From Sclerotiophoma versabilis (Eukaryota; Ascomycota; Dothideomycetes; Pleosporales; Didymellaceae): a DNA stretch of 64,000 nt. The translations under genes were made by a program, and so were the position numbers. The notes beneath the pieces were generated by a model, which saw nothing but the letters and a program-made list of their open reading frames with translations, had not been told where the DNA came from and did no database searches. The stretch spans positions 1,488,001-1,552,000 of the forward strand of contig JAAROD010000081.1 in the NCBI GenBank assembly GCA_012274445.1, given 5' to 3'. This document shows, in pieces, positions 35,317 through 46,063 of the stretch (its first letter is position 1; each line of letters opens with the position of its first letter).

Positions 35317-36910
35317 TTATTCAGCTTTCTGTATTCTCCTTTTGACCACCGCCTTGAGATTCGGCTTAGCAAACCACCTCGTCTCCCACGTATACCTCTG
35401 CCCCTTCTCGTCGGGCACGATGTCGAAATCGTACTTTCTAACGATCTGCGGGATGACCTTACTCATTTCGAACAGACTGATATTCTTGCCAATGCACGTC
35501 CTGGGACCGTTACCAAAAGACAGGAAATTCCTATCCAGTACCGCACGCTGTTCTTTGTTCTCTGTGAGCCAGCGCTCAGGGCGGAAGACGTGTGCGTCAG
35601 GACCAAAGATGGACTTGTTGTTATGAATGACCCATGCGTTAACGCCTACTTCGGTACCAGGGGGAAAGAATTGACCTGCGATTTGGAGGCCCTGAGGACC
35701 AACAACACGGGTCATCGGGGCGGCAACGGCAGGGTGTACGCGTAACGCCTCCATGATGACGGCTTGAAGATAGGGAAGTTTCTGGGCTTCCTGAAATTTT
35801 GCTGGGTTGGAGAGGGTGCCGGCTGCAGTAGCTTCATCAAGTTCACGGCGGAGAGCGGCGAGAGTATGGGGATACATGGTCAGGTAGGCAATGACTGCAG
35901 AAAGAGAGATGGCCGTTGTGTCCGAGCCAGCTGCAATATTCTGATTGGCAGCTTGTCGGGTATGGAAGCGTGTTACCTTGCCTTCTTGCTCCAGAGGTAG
36001 CATTTTGTCCAGGAAGTCCCTGCGGTCGTCGGGTGATTTGGTGTGTCCCGAGACTCGATTGTCGACATGATGGTCCACAAAGTTGAGAATCTTCTTAAAG
36101 CCTGGTTCAAGTCCCAATTTGACCGCCGTCATACCGATGCGCCAGTGCCATTCAGGTATCAAGCCTATTATGGCACCATACGCCATGCTTTCATCGATGG
36201 CTGCAATGATACCGGATTTATCGCCGCCATCTTCCATGAGTCCAAATCTAGCGCCAACTGTAATCTCACCGATCACATCGAAGGCGTAGAGCTGCATCAT
36301 CTCTCTGACGTCCAGTATCTTGCCGTCTTGAGCATATTCTTCAAGCCTCTTAAGCAAGATAGTGTTGCATGTGTCAACGAACGGCTCGTATGAGAGCAAG
36401 TTTGTCTGCGAATACAGTTGCGCGAGTGGGCGTCTGACTTTGGCATGGGCGGCTATGCTGGGTTCGGAGAACAGGTTGTACTCGTCTGGTTGTCCAAAGG
36501 CATGATAAAATTTCGACTTGTCCATGGCATTGTGATGTCCGAGGATAGCCTTGGCGGCTTCGCCATCATTTATGCTGTATCGATTTGGTGCGAGGCGTAC
36601 AATGGGTCCTGTCTCCATCAGTAATTCGCTTTGACGGAACTAACTCCGAAGAACAAAATGGTGCCTTCTCACCGTATTTTTCGTGCAGCGCGATATTGAG
36701 GTTGGCATTTTCATGCTTGCGCACCGCCTGGAGCTCCCACAGTCGAGTGAAGCGAGCAAGAAATGGTCCAGGCACATCTCGAAGAGGTGAGGTCAAAGTC
36801 TGGTAGATGTAGTTGACTACGGCAAATACAAAGAGAGCAACAAAACCGTAGATGTAATAGCGGCCATTCGCCTCGCCAACTGATTGTAGGATATGTAAGG
36901 GAGGCGCCAT
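35317..36910 (-). CDS. cytochrome P450 monooxygenase
   Basis: Exons 36910-36673 and 36608-35317 give 509 residues. The intron (64 nt) uses donor GTGAGA and the acceptor GACAG; this choice restores the usual KYGPIVRLAPNRYS motif. An N-terminal membrane anchor (about residues 18-37, YIYGFVALFVFAVVNYIYQ) is followed by the proline hinge PLRDVPGPF. The I-helix oxygen motif AGSDTTA, the K-helix ExxR (EALR, Glu366 and Arg369), the PERW block and the heme loop FGNGPRTCIGKN with ligand Cys451 are all intact. Sequence character is that of fungal class II enzymes near the pisatin demethylase group. Substrate unknown. The MFS transporter lies next on the same strand. Confidence 0.93.
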
Positions 36911-39900
36911 GCTTGTATTCTAGGCGAAGCTGCTTCCGTGATGAGACTGAATGCAGTCGGAAGCGTCTTTATACATTGATTTGGTGAATTGTACAATCGG
37001 TGGTAGTCGCGGATGGCTGCCGATTGTACAAAGCAGAGGAGCCCCGATTGACGTCACGAGTTCAACCGCATGTTACTATCTGCTGCCAATTTGCAAGGTC
37101 GGCCGAGCCTTCGGAGAGGCTAAGGATATATCCCGAAACGTGGAGACAATCCAGTACTAGAAATGCTCCAATAGCTGAGGAGCACGTTGTAACATCCGCT
37201 CCACAAGCCGAATACACTTTTTGAAACAGTAGACGATAAACGGACGAATGCAACAGGCCGGAAGTCGGTAAAAGGCAAGAGATCAACAGCCAAGATTCTC
37301 GGGGACCAGAAAGTATTGTACATCTAGGCGCGGCAAGATGCAAGGACGGCTGTGAGCGTACAACCTGTGTGCGCAGCCTTTACGAAGTCGAGTCGAGCTC
37401 GGTCTTGACAAGCATCGCGATATCCGTGAAACGCCAAAACCGATCGGGGAGGAAGTCTGCTCGAGCCAACACTAGCTCTTTACGGCGTCCGTGGCCTCCG
37501 TGAGAACCCACAGATCTGGGTTGGGGAAAGTCAGACGACTTCTGAGTGCTTCCACTCAGTGAGACTGGCCCATGATACATTTGTCAGTCCTTGGGTAGTG
37601 AGACGGTTTAGGGGCCGCTGCATGGTGTTTGCTTGCCGCCGTCAACTTCTGCAACAAGACTTCCTGTCTCTGCCTATATATCACCGTTCTCATCCTGCCC
37701 AGACGTTCGACACGAGCTTCACAGCAGCCTGGAGGTGCTTGATCGTTTTGAGATATTGTCCTGTGAGAAAATTGTAGCTCTGGAAATTCTAGGTTTCAAG
37801 GGTCAGAGCGGCGACGAAGATCGAGTTGAATGCGTATGGGAGCCTCTTGGAGAGCTCTGTGATTGGAAGTAGGCGTGAGAGCATGTCGATAGTCCGTGCA
37901 GCAGAGCTTAAGTAGTAACCCACACCCATATGGAGACAATGATCAAGGACTGTCGTTGTTCTGAACGTTCCCATCCCTTTTGTTGCTCAGTGCATTGCAT
38001 TCAGGTGTGGGCTAGAATAGCCGAATACATGGAGACAGTGAGTACAGTAGCAGTTCTTCAACAAGTTGGCAGGGGCTCAGTGAATTGGCGACCAGTGAGC
38101 GAATACGCTGTAGAATAGAGAGGCTAGCTGTGTCTCCAGGGTAGAAGTCGTCACGTCTTGCGAAGCGGAGAAGCGGTTTCTCGATGTTAAGCTGTGCGGA
38201 AAACCGCTGCTTCTTGTCCGGAAAGAGTGCTTGCTTACCTTCTGAAGATAGGTACAGCAGTCGCTCCTTCCGTCTCTTGCACGTGTTGCAACTTTGGATT
38301 GCTAGTCACCTTTGAAGACAGAGGGTGGCACGCACGCATGTTCGTATAGCGCGGCGGCGGTATTGGTCCGGCACCCGTGCTAGTGACTATGGTGATGAAT
38401 GTGGTTCTCGACACAAAAATAACTTTGATGGTTGTGCAGTGTTGGGAGATAGGAGGTGTGACACGCTGGAGCGCGCAGTAGGATAAGCTGCGATTGGACG
38501 GTTTTTCCTCCTCCCCGCATCCGCTGCCGCTGCCTGATCTACTTTCTATCATTGTCCGTAAGCACGACTTTGACTTGTCCAGTCTTTTGTCCTCAGATTG
38601 AGAGTAAATCTGGGTAGTAAGACGAGATCTAGGGAGTTTAATCAATCTGGGCAGTTGCTGCGCAAGCCTTGAGATAGATCAGGTCAACAAGTTATCGATG
38701 CTTATTGTTCTGAGCATTTGAGTGGCGAAATACTGTATTGGCTTTGAAGGGGCATAGAAAGAGCGTGTGGAGGTGTTCAGTCAGGTATCTGACCTTGAGT
38801 CCAAGCTAGCTTTTTAATCTTGGATTTTGTGTCAGTTGTGATCCATGGATGTCCTGATGCATGCATTAGACCTGCAACTATCCTGATCAACACAAAGACT
38901 ATGATGCGACATGTCAACACGCGGTGAGTGACTGCATCTAGTATGCGAGGCTGCTCCCTGCAGCATGCCGCGCATGTGCTACTCTCATGTCGGACCGGGA
39001 GTAGCCACTTTGTACCATGGCCGATGTTGCAGTAGAGGCCTAAATGCGCGGGATTTGCGGCTGCGAATATTGCAACGTCTGCGACTGCGACGCCTGGGTC
39101 ACTGCGGACCGGGGCTGGCGGATAGAGACACGTCAACACAGACGATTGTGTGCACGCCGCTAGACGGAGGTTCCTGAACGCGGGGCGGAAGGATGCTGCA
39201 CATGCTGCTCGGTTGGCGGCGTAAAGTTTGTTCGAGAAAGCTTCCATGCTGTCGGTTAACGGAGGTGCTGCTGGGGCCATCCTTGACCTTGTGTTGCTGG
39301 CGAAGACGACCTCGAAGCAACTGTATTCCCGTGCCACTGTTGCATTTGTGTCTGCCTCTTCAAGTGCATTGAGACGACGTTCAGCCTGCTGCAGTGAGCA
39401 TATTGAAGTCTTGGAACTAGCCAGCATGATCTTTGGCTGCGGATATCCTGCGTTCCACAGACCTGGATCGACATCATCAGTGCATCCAGGGTTCTTTGCT
39501 CGTGCAACAACAAGACATGAAGTGTACAATGCTTGATGTCCTTGATGTAAGCGGAATCACACGCTCAGTCAAGCGAACGAGTGTCAATACTCGAGCGCAC
39601 GGAACTGCCGATCGCAACGTTTGCATATACGCTATCTTGTTGATCCCGGACAGGGTTGGCGCAGAGATGTAGATCCTCACCGTGACTTGGTTGGCTCACG
39701 CTCTCGACAGTGGTACGACGGTGACGGTCAGCTTTTGCCGACAACGGCTTCAACGGCGCAATTGCGGAAGACATGTGTTCGGTAGCACAGGGTGCCACTT
39801 CCAATAAAATCACTGAGCCTAGCGTCGTCACCAGACGGATTGCCAAAGTAGTAATCTTGTGGCTGTCAACTGAGGCTGTAGCGGCTAAAGAGGTGGGAGA

Positions 39901-40420
39901 TGACCTGCATGTGCCGAGCGACTTGCTCAGCGCCCTGTGTGATAGGAATGGCACCGACCGTGGACAGCAGGGTCGCCGGGCCGAGAAAGAGATCAGCCGG
40001 TGTCCGGTCAGTATGAAAGCGCAAGGTGACGATCGCGGTCAGGGGAAGTACCGTGACGACGGCTCAAGGTCTGTGTTGCCTTGGTCAGCCTTATGTCGAG
40101 TCTGATACAGCAGCCGTGATTGGAGAGGCAGTAGTCACACAGACGGCCTTGTACAAGCGGAACGCGTCGACGTCGACGAGCCTCGCTGCGTGTGCTGCAC
40201 AAGCAAAGAGGCGCCAATAGTGGCAGAAGGTGACGATGCGTATTCCGGGCCCGCCCAGGTGCCTGCCCAGCGCAGGCGCACAGTGCTAGTGGGCGGTCAC
40301 TGGTCAGAACCGGGTGGAGGCAGGCCGCATTTTGCAATTGGGGGCTGATTGATTGACGGATGAACTCGTGCAAGGGTGCAGCGCTGGCCTCCTAAGCTTG
40401 TCAGAAGTGGCAGTCTAGTT

Positions 40421-40455
40421 GTCCACTGTCCACTGTCCACTGTCCACTGTCTACT
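40421..40455. repeat. 7-bp tandem repeat GTCCACT
   Basis: Four perfect head-to-tail copies of GTCCACT followed by one variant GTCTACT. Intergenic. Confidence 0.92.
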
Positions 40456-40980
40456 GTCGATGGATGCACGTGATTGGCATCTAGCGCCGTCCTGACTTCT
40501 GAGTTTTGCTGGCCCAGCGTCCTTTTCGGATTCCCACAGCGCGCACATGGTGAATTGCCATCTACCCCATCGCACCCCATCCTCGCCGGCGCTGCACCGT
40601 CCGCGTTTCGCTACCAACGCATCGACCTCGTTAACCGAGCCTGCAGAACGCCTGTTGCGGCCACTCAGCGTGGCAGCGGGAGCCCAGGGCTCAAGCGACA
40701 TTTGGCGAGCCGAAACTAGCAATCTGTAATCTGTAAGTTCGCACTGCCCGTCCCCCAGCGCGGCCGCACATCTCGCGGCGCACTGTCACGCTTCACGACC
40801 TGCTCGACGCGGCTAGCGGGCGGCAGTGGTGACATTGGCGAGCCCGCTCTCGTGTGCACAGTGCCTCCCTTCCGCGATGGGCGCGCATTCTTGCCGTGTT
40901 GTGTTGTTCTGCGCCGCTGCTGGCCCGGCGTGTTCGCTTGATGCCCCCAGCGCGCCGGTGTCCTGGGTCGCCAGCGCGCC

Positions 40981-40981
<1 letters not shown>

Positions 40982-41016
<35 letters not shown>
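40982..41016. repeat. AGC/CAG trinucleotide tract
   Basis: Eleven uninterrupted AGC units plus two bases, ending in CCAG, 287 bp upstream of the Zn2Cys6 start codon. Probably in its promoter or 5' leader. CAG tracts also encode polyglutamine inside that gene. Confidence 0.92.
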
Positions 41017-41018
<2 letters not shown>

Positions 41019-41302
41019 AGGCCCGTCAAGGCGACACGACCGCTTGCTAATCTTCCACGACGCAGGTCGACGTGCAGCGAGGCCCAGACGGCAAGCGAGG
41101 CACCCCCTGGCCGCTCGCCAGTCCTCTAGCTGCCCCATTGGGTTGGGCCCACGCCTCGCCAACAGACCCCCGTCCAGCCGTCCGTCTCTGCTGGCTGGCG
41201 TCCGAGCCTTAAGCTTTGAAGCGAGCTGCGGCTGCGTGCTCCCTCAGTTCGACCCAACCCAGGCAGCGCAGCGCCGAGGGTGGCATCGACCATTGCTAGC
41301 CC

Positions 41303-43503
41303 ATGTCACACGATTTTCCCTCTGTGCCCGCGCAGCTCAACCCGGCGCCCTACTCGCCCGCCCCATCGCACTTTTCGCAATCCAGCATGGCCGATCTGAG
41401 CCAGCAGCAGGCGAGACAGCCGCAGCCGCAACAGCACCCGCCGCAGCAGCACCCGCAGCACCAACACCAGCAGCAGCAGCCGCCGCCGCCGCAACAACAG
41501 CCCCAAGCCGGCGCCTATGCCTCGCCGCACTCTTACCCATCGCCCACCTCGATGCAGCCCACGTACTCGTACCCTCCGCCCGGCCAGCCCGGCGGCGAGC
41601 CCTATCGCGCGTCGCCGCCGGGCGCGAACATGTCGCTGCCGCCGCTGAACCTGCCGCCGATACGCCTGCAAGACGGCCAGCAACCCCCACCGCCGCAGCA
41701 CCAGCACCAGCACCAGCACCAGCACCAGCAACAGCACCAGCAACAGCACCAGCAACCCCCGCCGCAGGCCATGGGCTCGCCGCTGCCGCCGCCGCCGCAC
41801 GCAATGCAGCAGCACTACCCCCCGCCGGGCTATGCGCACCCAGGCGCGCCCATGAACATGGGGCCCGCGCAGTACAATGCGATGCGCTACCAGCTGCCCC
41901 CGCAGCCCGGCGACCAGCGCGTCCTCTCCGGCGGCCGCCACAAGAAGGAGATCAAGCGGCGCACCAAGACGGGCTGCCTGACGTGTCGCAAGCGGAGAAT
42001 CAAGGTGAGTGCCGACCTCAATGGCCTGCGAGGGCCCGACGCGTCGTGGCCGTGACGCGTGAGGTGCGAGGTGTCGCTTCGCAGAGACAGCGGTCGTTGC
42101 TCCTAACCGAGCCACCATGAAGCGAGCGCGCCGAACCATCGACACCTCTAACCCGACCTCGCATCACCCATTGCACCTGCGCTGACACTTCCTGCCCACA
42201 GTGCGACGAGGCGCATCCCACCTGCAGAAACTGCCAGAAGAGCAAGCGCGAGTGTCTGGGCTACGATCCCATCTTCAAGCAGCAGCCCGGCCCGGCCCAG
42301 ATACAGCCAGCACCCAACTCTGCACCACCACCGCACTCGTCCACCCCGCCCGTGCCCGCCCAAGCCCCGCCTGCGCCGCCCAACTACCAGACCCAAGTCC
42401 CCCAAGGCTACGCGCCTGCCTCTTCTGCCGGCTACGCCCCCGCCGCAGCTGCCCCCAGTGCCGCCCACGACCCGCAGGCTTTCAACGCCATCGACCCTGC
42501 CCTCGCTGCGGCTGCCGCGCCCGGAATGCACCCACCCCAGCCGCAGTACAACGGCTTGCCCATGGACCCTGCCATGCGCCAACAAACCTACGCCCACCCA
42601 CCGCCCCCGCCAGAGCCTCTCAAGGGCAAGCCGCTCGACGTTGCTGAAATCTTTGGCATCTGCAACCACAGCCCGCCAGACGTCCCACCACGGTCCGCAC
42701 CGCCGCCCCCCGACATTGACGAGCAGTTCTCCCAGATATTCGTCAACGACTACGTCCAAGGTCTCGACTACATGCTGCAAACAACCTGGTTTTCCAAAGA
42801 CAACAACGCCCTGCACCGCATCTTCACCAATCAGCCCCTGCACGAGGAGGCTGCTTTCTTTACAGAAACCATCAAGACCCAGAACAGTGCCGCAGACATG
42901 TCGAGCGTTTTCAGCCAAGAGGCTCGGCTCATCTGGCATTTGCTAGGCTCATGCAAGCTTCCAGCACCGGCTGCCAATGGTGTCAAGGCCGAGGAGGGTG
43001 GCGCCCATGCCGCAGAGTCTGAAGACTTGACGCTGAGAGAGTGCCGCGCACGTTTCGACGTCTTGGAAGCCCTGCTGACCAACTCGAACCTCGACGCGAA
43101 CCCTCTACGTGACGTTACCTACCCTGAAGACCTCCACGAGGAGAAAAGGCACGAAGTTGACTTTTGGCTCAATCTCGGCGACTTCGTCCGCTACGATGGC
43201 GATGAGCGTGCCCAACCTGGCGCTGCCGACATGGCTCTTGCCACAATGCGCACAGTCCTGCGCGTACAAGAAGTACGAGACGCTATCTACTCGATAGCTG
43301 TCGCCCGACACTATGGAGCACGGATAGGAGGCTTCCCGAACGCGCTGCCGCAGTTGATGGACCCACACGAGGATAGCGACCTGAGCAAACTTCACGTCGC
43401 CATGTCCTTTATCAGCCATGAAAGCCGTGCAGGCTCACAGCAAGTCTTGGCCCGTATTTGCGACATGGCCATGCTGTCATGGGCCGTGGCCAGAAGCCCG
43501 TAG
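41303..43503 (+). CDS. Zn2Cys6 fungal transcription factor
   Basis: Exons 41303-42004 and 42202-43503 give 667 residues. Residues 1-205 are low-complexity Q/P/H/A. The binuclear zinc cluster is GCLTCRKRRIKCDEAHPTCRN and onward to ECLGYD, about residues 222-253, with six cysteines in the normal spacing and a basic RHKKEIKRRTK lead-in. The 197-nt intron falls between Lys and Cys inside the cluster, a common fungal position. A P/A-rich linker follows, then a regulatory region from about residue 370 (PLDVAEIFGICNH, FVNDYVQGLDYMLQTTWF) to the end. The cluster wording RRTKTGCLTCRKRRIKCDE resembles the Moc3-type group. DNA target and pathway are unknown. Confidence 0.9.
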
Positions 43504-43967
43504 AATGGCAATGTCAGCACGTGCGCTTCAGTCTTCTCTGAGAGCAGCTCGCCACTGGAGTGGTGACGCTGCTATGCCTGATGGTCGCTCAGGCTGTATC
43601 TGTACCACTAGCGGTCGGAACATGGTTTTACGTTATTGCATGCATGCCGCTTATGCGGTCGTTATATCCCCTGATTTTCTTCTTTTGCATTCGCTATGCT
43701 ACTCTTGGCTATCTTCTTGTGGACTATACACACTTACCCCCTATCAATTTGTTCGATCTGTGTACCTGCATGTAGCGCGGGAGCTGGTGGTTCTGGCAGA
43801 AAGGACCGTACAACAATACCCATTTCGGTTTGGCTCGCACTCGGTCTCAACCCACGCAGGTGATGTGATTCTACTCTGCGATATCGTCGTTACCTCATCA
43901 ACTCCAGTACAGTGGAAAGCAATGAATACGAAACAGCGTGCATCGTTTGGGCGGGTCCTGGCAGTGC
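43504..43967. other. spacer, probable 3' region
   Basis: Follows the Zn2Cys6 stop codon. A plus-strand open frame from 43418 to 44062 overlaps the gene end in another frame and has random-looking composition. Nothing else seen. Confidence 0.5.
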
Positions 43968-44305
43968 ATGTCCATTCACCGCCACTCCAGTGCAACAACA
44001 GATCGCTCTCTCGGTTTCTTTGGTACCATGCCAGGAGACGTGCCAACTTTCTTCAATCTTGAAACTGAAGGGCAGTCGACTATGCCAACAACACTCAGTT
44101 CACAGGTGACTCAACGTATGTTGCAGCTCAGAATCAACACTACCGACCGCATCCAAACTACGTCATCAGAAAGCAATTCGAGCTCCCCGCAGCAGCTGCC
44201 CGTGATCCCAACAACCCATCGATTACAACACCACCGAGTATCACACAGCGGCTGCTTCGGAGAATATCCACTCCCCCGGCTCACATACCAACGCCTCACC
44301 GCTGA
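43968..44305 (+). CDS. candidate small two-exon gene
   Basis: Not recognised. Exon 43968-44022, a 53-nt intron (donor GTACCA, acceptor GGGCAG), and exon 44076-44305 would give 94 residues: MSIHRHSSATTDRSLGFF joined to VDYANNTQFTGDSTYVAAQN and ending RISTPPAHIPTPHR. The second exon is free of stops for 230 nt and has an unusually protein-like composition, with no cysteine. The donor is not ideal, and the start is simply the nearest in-frame ATG. It might instead be chance or a decayed fragment. Confidence 0.27.
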
Positions 44306-45066
44306 TCACCACTGCTGTGACCCTCCAATCACCATCACCTGCGGTAAGCTCAACTAAACACTGGTTCAATGCTGGCTAGCGAGCCCATTCGGCTCTTAAC
44401 CCGGCGTTGCACAGCTGCAACACGAACATGTGGTCTGTGGTCGTGACACACGGGCGTTTGGGCTTGATCGACCACCCACTTGTGCGACTGGAGAAGGTTC
44501 TACGTCGGCCAAAGACTTGCGAGGATGGTGTAGGACGTTAAGTTTAACGGGGCCGGGTGGTGAGATGTGAGGCAGTGAGATTGCACGGCATACGCAAAGG
44601 CAATCCAATACCCACTCTTAGCCGTGGGATCCTAGTTTGACAGCTCCGCGGTTCCGAGGAGGTGTCTGCGACAATCGCATTTGGGGTGCTCGAAGTGTGG
44701 GTGCTGGTGTTGGGGGTGGCGTGGAGAAGGCTGGTGAGAGGTGAGTCGTACTACATATACATAACTGATTCAGCGGGGCTTTGACAGGAAAATAGGCCTA
44801 CGACGGACATCTGACTATTCCCTAAATTTGGTATCAACAGAAGCTTTTTCGGGGCGACTTTGAACTACTTCGGCCACTCCGTTCGACAAGAAAACTTTTG
44901 CAGCCTACCCCAACGCCAGGACCAGGGCAGCTATCAAGCCACCTGACTGTTTTGCACACTAAATACCACGAAATCACCAGATATGGACCTCGATGCAGTT
45001 TGACACGCGTAATCGTGGAGTTTATAAGTATATTTAATGACAAACCACACATACAAGAAACAAACA
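44306..45066. other. gene-free stretch
   Basis: No gene recognised between the small candidate gene and the tRNA. A-rich and moderately AT-rich near 44990-45060, just before the tRNA. Confidence 0.55.
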
Positions 45067-45155
45067 GGTCGCTTAGCTCAGTTGGTTAGAGCGTGGTGCT
45101 AATAGTTCACATCCTTGATACGCCAAGGTCGCGAGTTCGACCCTCGTAGTGACCA
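45067..45155 (+). tRNA. tRNA-Ile (AAT) with 15-nt intron
   Basis: The mature tRNA is 74 nt. Acceptor stem GGTCGCT pairs with AGTGACC (one G-T pair), discriminator A. The D arm contains TTAGCTCAGTTGGTTAGAGC (A box) and the T arm GGTTCGA-type sequence GAGTTCGACCC (B box). The anticodon stem TGGTG/CGCCA closes the loop CTAATAA with anticodon AAT. A 15-nt intron, 45105-45119 (GTTCACATCCTTGAT), interrupts the loop exactly one base 3' of the anticodon, the canonical site. Inosine modification of the first anticodon base would read ATT, ATC and ATA. Confidence 0.96.
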
Positions 45156-45160
45156 GTTTC

Positions 45161-45165
45161 TTTTT
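45161..45165 (+). terminator. RNA polymerase III terminator
   Basis: A run of five T on the non-template strand five bases past the end of the tRNA-Ile, the usual polymerase III stop signal. Confidence 0.85.
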
Positions 45166-46063
45166 GCGCTTCTGAAAGTTCGGTCCACGCTGGTGGGCAT
45201 ACCCATCATTTTGCTATCTGGGTTGCGACAGCCCAGCATTGGGTAAGAAGAGAACCTCGACCCCTTCATACGGTTGATGAGAAATTGCGGCCAGCATAAA
45301 CTGTCGTGATGAATTGCATGCAATGTTTAGCAGTGTTGCTGTAGCTCACAAATTCTGGGAGAACTCCTTGAGCCCTTTGTTTGGCCTTAGTTCACAGGAC
45401 GAATACGCTGCAAGTCCTCCCAGTACTCCAGTCGGCCTTTGTACACAACAACGTCTTCAAGTCTTCTAATGCCGTGGTCTGACAGAGTGATCTCTCCGCG
45501 ACATCCCCAACTTCATGGAAGATGCTCACGGCAGATGCAAATGTCGGAATGTGGGGCATCAACGAGATTAGAAGAGCGAGCTAACTCCGCGCGGCAACGA
45601 TGACCGGCTGGCCCTTTGAAGCATGAGCATTCGCTGACTTAGCGAAGCAGGTGACTTGGTCAGAGATTCGGCTTCTACACAAACACGAGGCCTCATTCGG
45701 ATGCCTTTAAACTAGAAGCAGCCTAATGCACCCCCCGTCTTGGCAACAAAGTGCCGTGCAGCAATTCCGCCCACGCTCCCCGCAACGTGCCGGCACGCTC
45801 GGTCGGCGTGATATCCAGGTCCAGCTTCGCGATCTCCTACAACCGATTTTATTGCCGGCCAGATTCCAGTCCCGTGTTTCTTGCCATGATGATGTCTGAC
45901 ACTAGCGGCGTCCTTACTGGATGTTTCTTAAAGCTGCCAACGCCGCTGCTTCCAAGTTGATCAGCATTGCATACTACTACACTAATTGATACCCACGAGC
46001 GCTTCTTTGTTGTCTGCCTCGTACCCTACCTTTCCATTCCCTTTCACATACAGTTCATATACA
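45166..46063. other. gene-free spacer and monooxygenase promoter
   Basis: About 0.9 kb between the tRNA and the monooxygenase start. No gene recognised; the last 60 bases are pyrimidine-rich like a fungal 5' leader. Confidence 0.6.

Larger units (their letters stand above)
36911..41302. other. 4.4-kb region without a firm gene
   Basis: Between the P450 and the Zn2Cys6 gene. A 250-residue minus-strand frame at 38777-39529 and further minus frames at 39565-39954 and 40008-40373 are open but have no recognisable domain, and the opposite strand is open over the same bases. 40700-41300 is GC-rich and is probably the long 5' leader of the next gene; it holds a CAG tract. A 7-bp repeat lies at 40421-40455. 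Confidence 0.5.

Noticed and set aside
36609..36616. P450 second exon starting at METGP near 36618
   Set aside because: That reading cannot be spliced in phase; the acceptor at 36609-36610 restores the usual KYGPIVRL motif.
38777..39529. 250-residue minus-strand open frame
   Set aside because: The opposite strand is also open over much of it, composition is rich in A, C and R, and there is no domain, promoter context or splice-linked partner.
41303..42145. Long antisense open frames over the Zn2Cys6 first exon
   Set aside because: GC-rich, repeat-driven mirror of the CAG/CAC coding tract; yields only R/L/V or A/G low complexity.
43418..44062. 214-residue plus-strand frame overlapping the end of the Zn2Cys6 gene
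   Set aside because: Starts inside the secure coding region in another frame; cysteine- and tryptophan-rich random composition.
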